Shown here: positions 5,041-5,220 of the stretch, piece after piece
Numbering within the stretch: position 1 is the stretch's first letter
How the letters are laid out: each line of letters starts with the position of its first letter
DNA from: Litoreibacter sp.
Lineage (GTDB): Bacteria > Pseudomonadota > Alphaproteobacteria > Rhodobacterales > Rhodobacteraceae
Assembly (NCBI GenBank): GCA_013042765.1
Contig: JABDPP010000001.1
Coordinates: 1-5,220, forward strand
Length of the DNA: 5,220 nucleotides
Direction of reading: 5' to 3'
Position numbers and translations under genes: made by a program
Notes under the pieces: generated by a model
The model's database searches: none
Seen by the model: only the letters and a program-made list of their open reading frames with translations
What the model was told of the DNA's origin: nothing

Positions 5041-5220
5041 TCAGCCGGTTGGAAGTATCGACGGCTCCCGGCGCGCCGGGCAGTGGGGGCGTGGACAAAC
5101 CCGGCAACTGGCCCCGACGGCCAGACCCGCCGGCGCGGTCTGCGCCGCCCGAGCACCAGCGTCGCCCATATCACCAACGAGGAGCATGGAGGCCGTGTTC
5201 ACCGGCGGTACGTCGAAATC
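5041..5220 (-). CDS. Probable ScfR/PccR-like short-chain fatty acyl regulator, C-terminal 59 codons (partial)
   Basis: An open frame enters from the right edge and stops with TGA at 5043-5041. The fragment begins DFDVPPVNTASMLLVGD and ends with a cysteine motif, ASCRVCPRPHCPARREPS, in which the cysteines are C-x2-C-x4-C (fragment residues 39, 42, 47). That is the ending I know from short-chain fatty acyl transcriptional regulators (RamB/PccR type, DUF2083 C-terminal domain, 'CR-x-C-x-R-x-x-C-x-x-R-x-x-P'). These have an N-terminal XRE-type helix-turn-helix and control acetate or propionate assimilation in response to acyl-CoA; that part lies outside the window. The usual 'GC...HA...VY' core just before the cysteines is not clear here, so it may be a divergent subgroup. 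It is transcribed toward the response regulator, with a hairpin terminator between, so it is probably a separate unit. The identification rests on the motif alone. Confidence 0.68.
   Translation of the reverse strand, partial: DFDVPPVNTASMLLVGDMGDAGARAAQTAPAGLAVGASCRVCPRPHCPARREPSILPTG

Noticed and set aside
4927..5220. A plus-strand frame open to the right edge, and a possible ATG at 5187 after GAGGAG
   Set aside because: The frame runs through the GC hairpins and is Arg/Pro-rich without motifs, and the GAGGAG is only one base from the ATG. The minus strand gives a sensible C-x2-C-x4-C protein end instead.

Overview
The window is GC-rich chromosomal DNA of an alphaproteobacterium, most likely a Rhodobacterales (Rhodobacter/Roseobacter-type) member. 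The case rests on the glutamine synthetase C-terminus, a C-terminal fragment that looks like a short-chain fatty acyl regulator (ScfR/PccR-like), strong G/C preference at codon position 3, and a paired GC hairpin ending in a GAGGATATTTT tail of a kind I associate with intergenic regions of this group. The genus cannot be fixed from the sequence.

Layout, left to right. (1) 1-127, plus strand: the last 41 codons of glnA, followed by a clear intrinsic terminator (152-180). Everything else is on the minus strand and is listed here in transcription order from the right edge. (2) 5220-5041: the last 59 codons of a probable ScfR-family transcriptional regulator with a C-x2-C-x4-C motif, incomplete at the window edge. 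(3) 5040-4825: an intergenic stretch with a double GC hairpin (probable terminator or repeat element), a candidate sigma70-type promoter, a direct hexamer repeat and a strong Shine-Dalgarno. (4) 4824-4447: a single-domain response regulator with no output domain. (5) 4450-4154: a 98-residue protein with two membrane helices. (6) 4154-1452: a 900-residue sodium:solute symporter-histidine kinase fusion with a STAC-like linker. (7) 1384-218: a FliM/FliN-family (SpoA domain) protein with an unusual acidic tail. It converges on glnA.

Genes 4 to 6 form a tight operon. The response regulator and the small protein overlap by 4 bases (ATGA), and the small protein and the kinase by 1 base (TGATG). Together they read as a transporter-like nutrient sensor (the CbrA/CrbS type of SSS-kinase), a small two-helix membrane partner like those that accompany many SSS carriers, and a CheY-like receiver. 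The ligand is unknown. The neighbouring ScfR-like regulator makes a link to acetate, propionate or other short-chain carboxylates a reasonable but unproven guess. The FliM-like gene follows after 67 bases and could be co-transcribed, but it has no obvious ribosome binding site.

The most interesting points are the three-gene coupled sensor module with its uncharacterised two-helix protein, the absence of any output domain on the receiver, the ScfR-like gene just upstream, and a FliM relative that lacks the CheY-binding N-terminal peptide but carries a tail of about 95 residues with no lysine or arginine.
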